Shown here in pieces: positions 4,963 to 5,296 of a DNA stretch of 5,296 nucleotides (position 1 is the first letter of the stretch; every line of letters begins with the position of its first letter). A model generated the notes under the pieces. The model saw nothing but the letters and a program-made list of their open reading frames with translations. It had not been told where the DNA came from and made no database searches. The stretch is taken from contig CAJUQN010000139.1 of NCBI GenBank assembly GCA_910588625.1, positions 1 to 5,296 of the forward strand. The letters run 5' to 3'. This DNA is from an uncultured Oscillospiraceae bacterium. GTDB taxonomy: Bacteria > Bacillota > Clostridia > Oscillospirales > Oscillospiraceae. Position numbers and translations under genes: made by a program.

Positions 4963-5014
4963 AAAAAAGAAGAGTCCAGAGTAGTTCATTGCGAATTGCT
5001 CTGGGCTCTTTTTT
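4963..5014 (+). terminator. Intrinsic terminator of rpsB-tsf, bidirectional
   Basis: AAGAGTCCAGAG (4970-4981) pairs with CTCTGGGCTCTT (4999-5010), 12 bp with one G-T pair, followed by TTTTTT (5009-5014). An A-run (4963-4968) on the other side allows function on both strands. It ends the rpsB-tsf unit and shows that any pyrH/frr genes further on would be transcribed separately. Confidence 0.9.
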
Positions 5015-5296
5015 GTTGTCCTTTTGGCGGCGGGCCGGGGTAATTCGGAGGGTTTTTGAGAGAAAAAATTGAGAGCCGGTGCCTGACCATTCTTTGGACA
5101 AGCCCTGTTGGGAGGGCGTTGGGTTCGTCAGGTCATATTTTGAATTATTCCGAGATTTTGATATGGGTATGGAATTATCCCCGGAAATCTGCAAAAGGAC
5201 GAGCAATTTTCCAGGGATAAATCAAAAATGTGAGTCAATTTTTTAGAGGCTTCGGTAGAAAGAGTGGTCGGGTCAGCGGTTAGGGAGAGTGGGATG
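5015..5296. other. Gene-free right flank with several inverted repeats
   Basis: No convincing gene on either strand. A - strand open frame (4694-5206) crosses the terminator and tsf and is a shadow. CCTGAC (5082-5087) can pair with GTCAGG (5127-5132), enclosing a GCCCT/AGGGC hairpin (5102-5117). A longer hairpin follows at 5175-5220. This may be the leader of a gene beyond the window or a non-coding RNA; neither is shown. Confidence 0.45.
5175..5220. repeat. Inverted repeat, 12 bp paired with one mismatch
   Basis: TTATCCC (5175-5181) pairs with GGGATAA (5214-5220), and the inner GGAAA (5183-5187) pairs with TTTCC (5208-5212), separated by one C/A mismatch and enclosing a 20-nt loop. No T-run follows closely on either strand, so it is not a typical terminator. 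It could be an operator, an RNA stem or an element end. Confidence 0.5.

Noticed and set aside
4694..5206. - strand frame of 170 residues across the tsf end
   Set aside because: It crosses the intrinsic terminator and is antisense to tsf; no family resemblance.
1..5296. CRISPR array, tRNA or rRNA genes
   Set aside because: No regularly spaced repeats and no cloverleaf or rRNA-like stretches were seen on either strand.

Overview
The window looks like chromosome of a Gram-positive anaerobe of the class Clostridia, most likely the Oscillospiraceae (Flavonifractor/Lawsonibacter/Oscillibacter-like). The evidence is the sequence type of ribosomal protein S2 and EF-Ts, strong AGGAGG-type ribosome binding sites, GC-rich codon usage within AT-rich spacers, and a Clostridia-type IS30 transposase fragment. 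This placement is by eye; no search was run.

Right half (about 2960-5015): a normal housekeeping locus on the + strand. A promoter with an extended -10 and a roughly 100-nt structured leader precede rpsB (ribosomal protein S2). A strong GC hairpin in the spacer is followed by tsf (elongation factor Ts), and a classical intrinsic terminator closes the unit. Both proteins are full length with intact signatures. From 5015 to the window end there is no convincing gene, but several inverted repeats are present.

Left half (about 223-2958): a mobile, apparently composite region entirely on the - strand, ending about 40 bp upstream of the rpsB -35 box. It is bounded by 42-bp imperfect inverted repeats (30/42 identical), each of which is also an internal palindrome. 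Just inside the left end lies the C-terminal 114 residues of an IS30-family DDE transposase. It keeps the second Asp and the Glu of the DD(33)E triad, but the catalytic-domain start with the first Asp is missing. Just inside the right end, on the same strand, a 94-residue protein carries an IS30-type N-terminal helix-turn-helix. Between them is a tightly packed, largely stop/start-overlapping run of small genes that look phage-derived. They encode a DnaJ-like zinc-knuckle protein, two or three small Cys-rich or unknown proteins, a tail-fibre-like structural protein, and a truncated gene whose reading frame runs into the transposase fragment out of frame.

The simplest reading is an IS30-like element whose middle was replaced by phage late/accessory genes, or equally a phage gene block trapped between IS30-like ends. 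An assembly chimera cannot be excluded. Outside both ends lies a second shared motif, an 18/20-identical 20-bp repeat, so the boundary architecture is two-tiered. The first 222 bases hold no gene that I can recognise.
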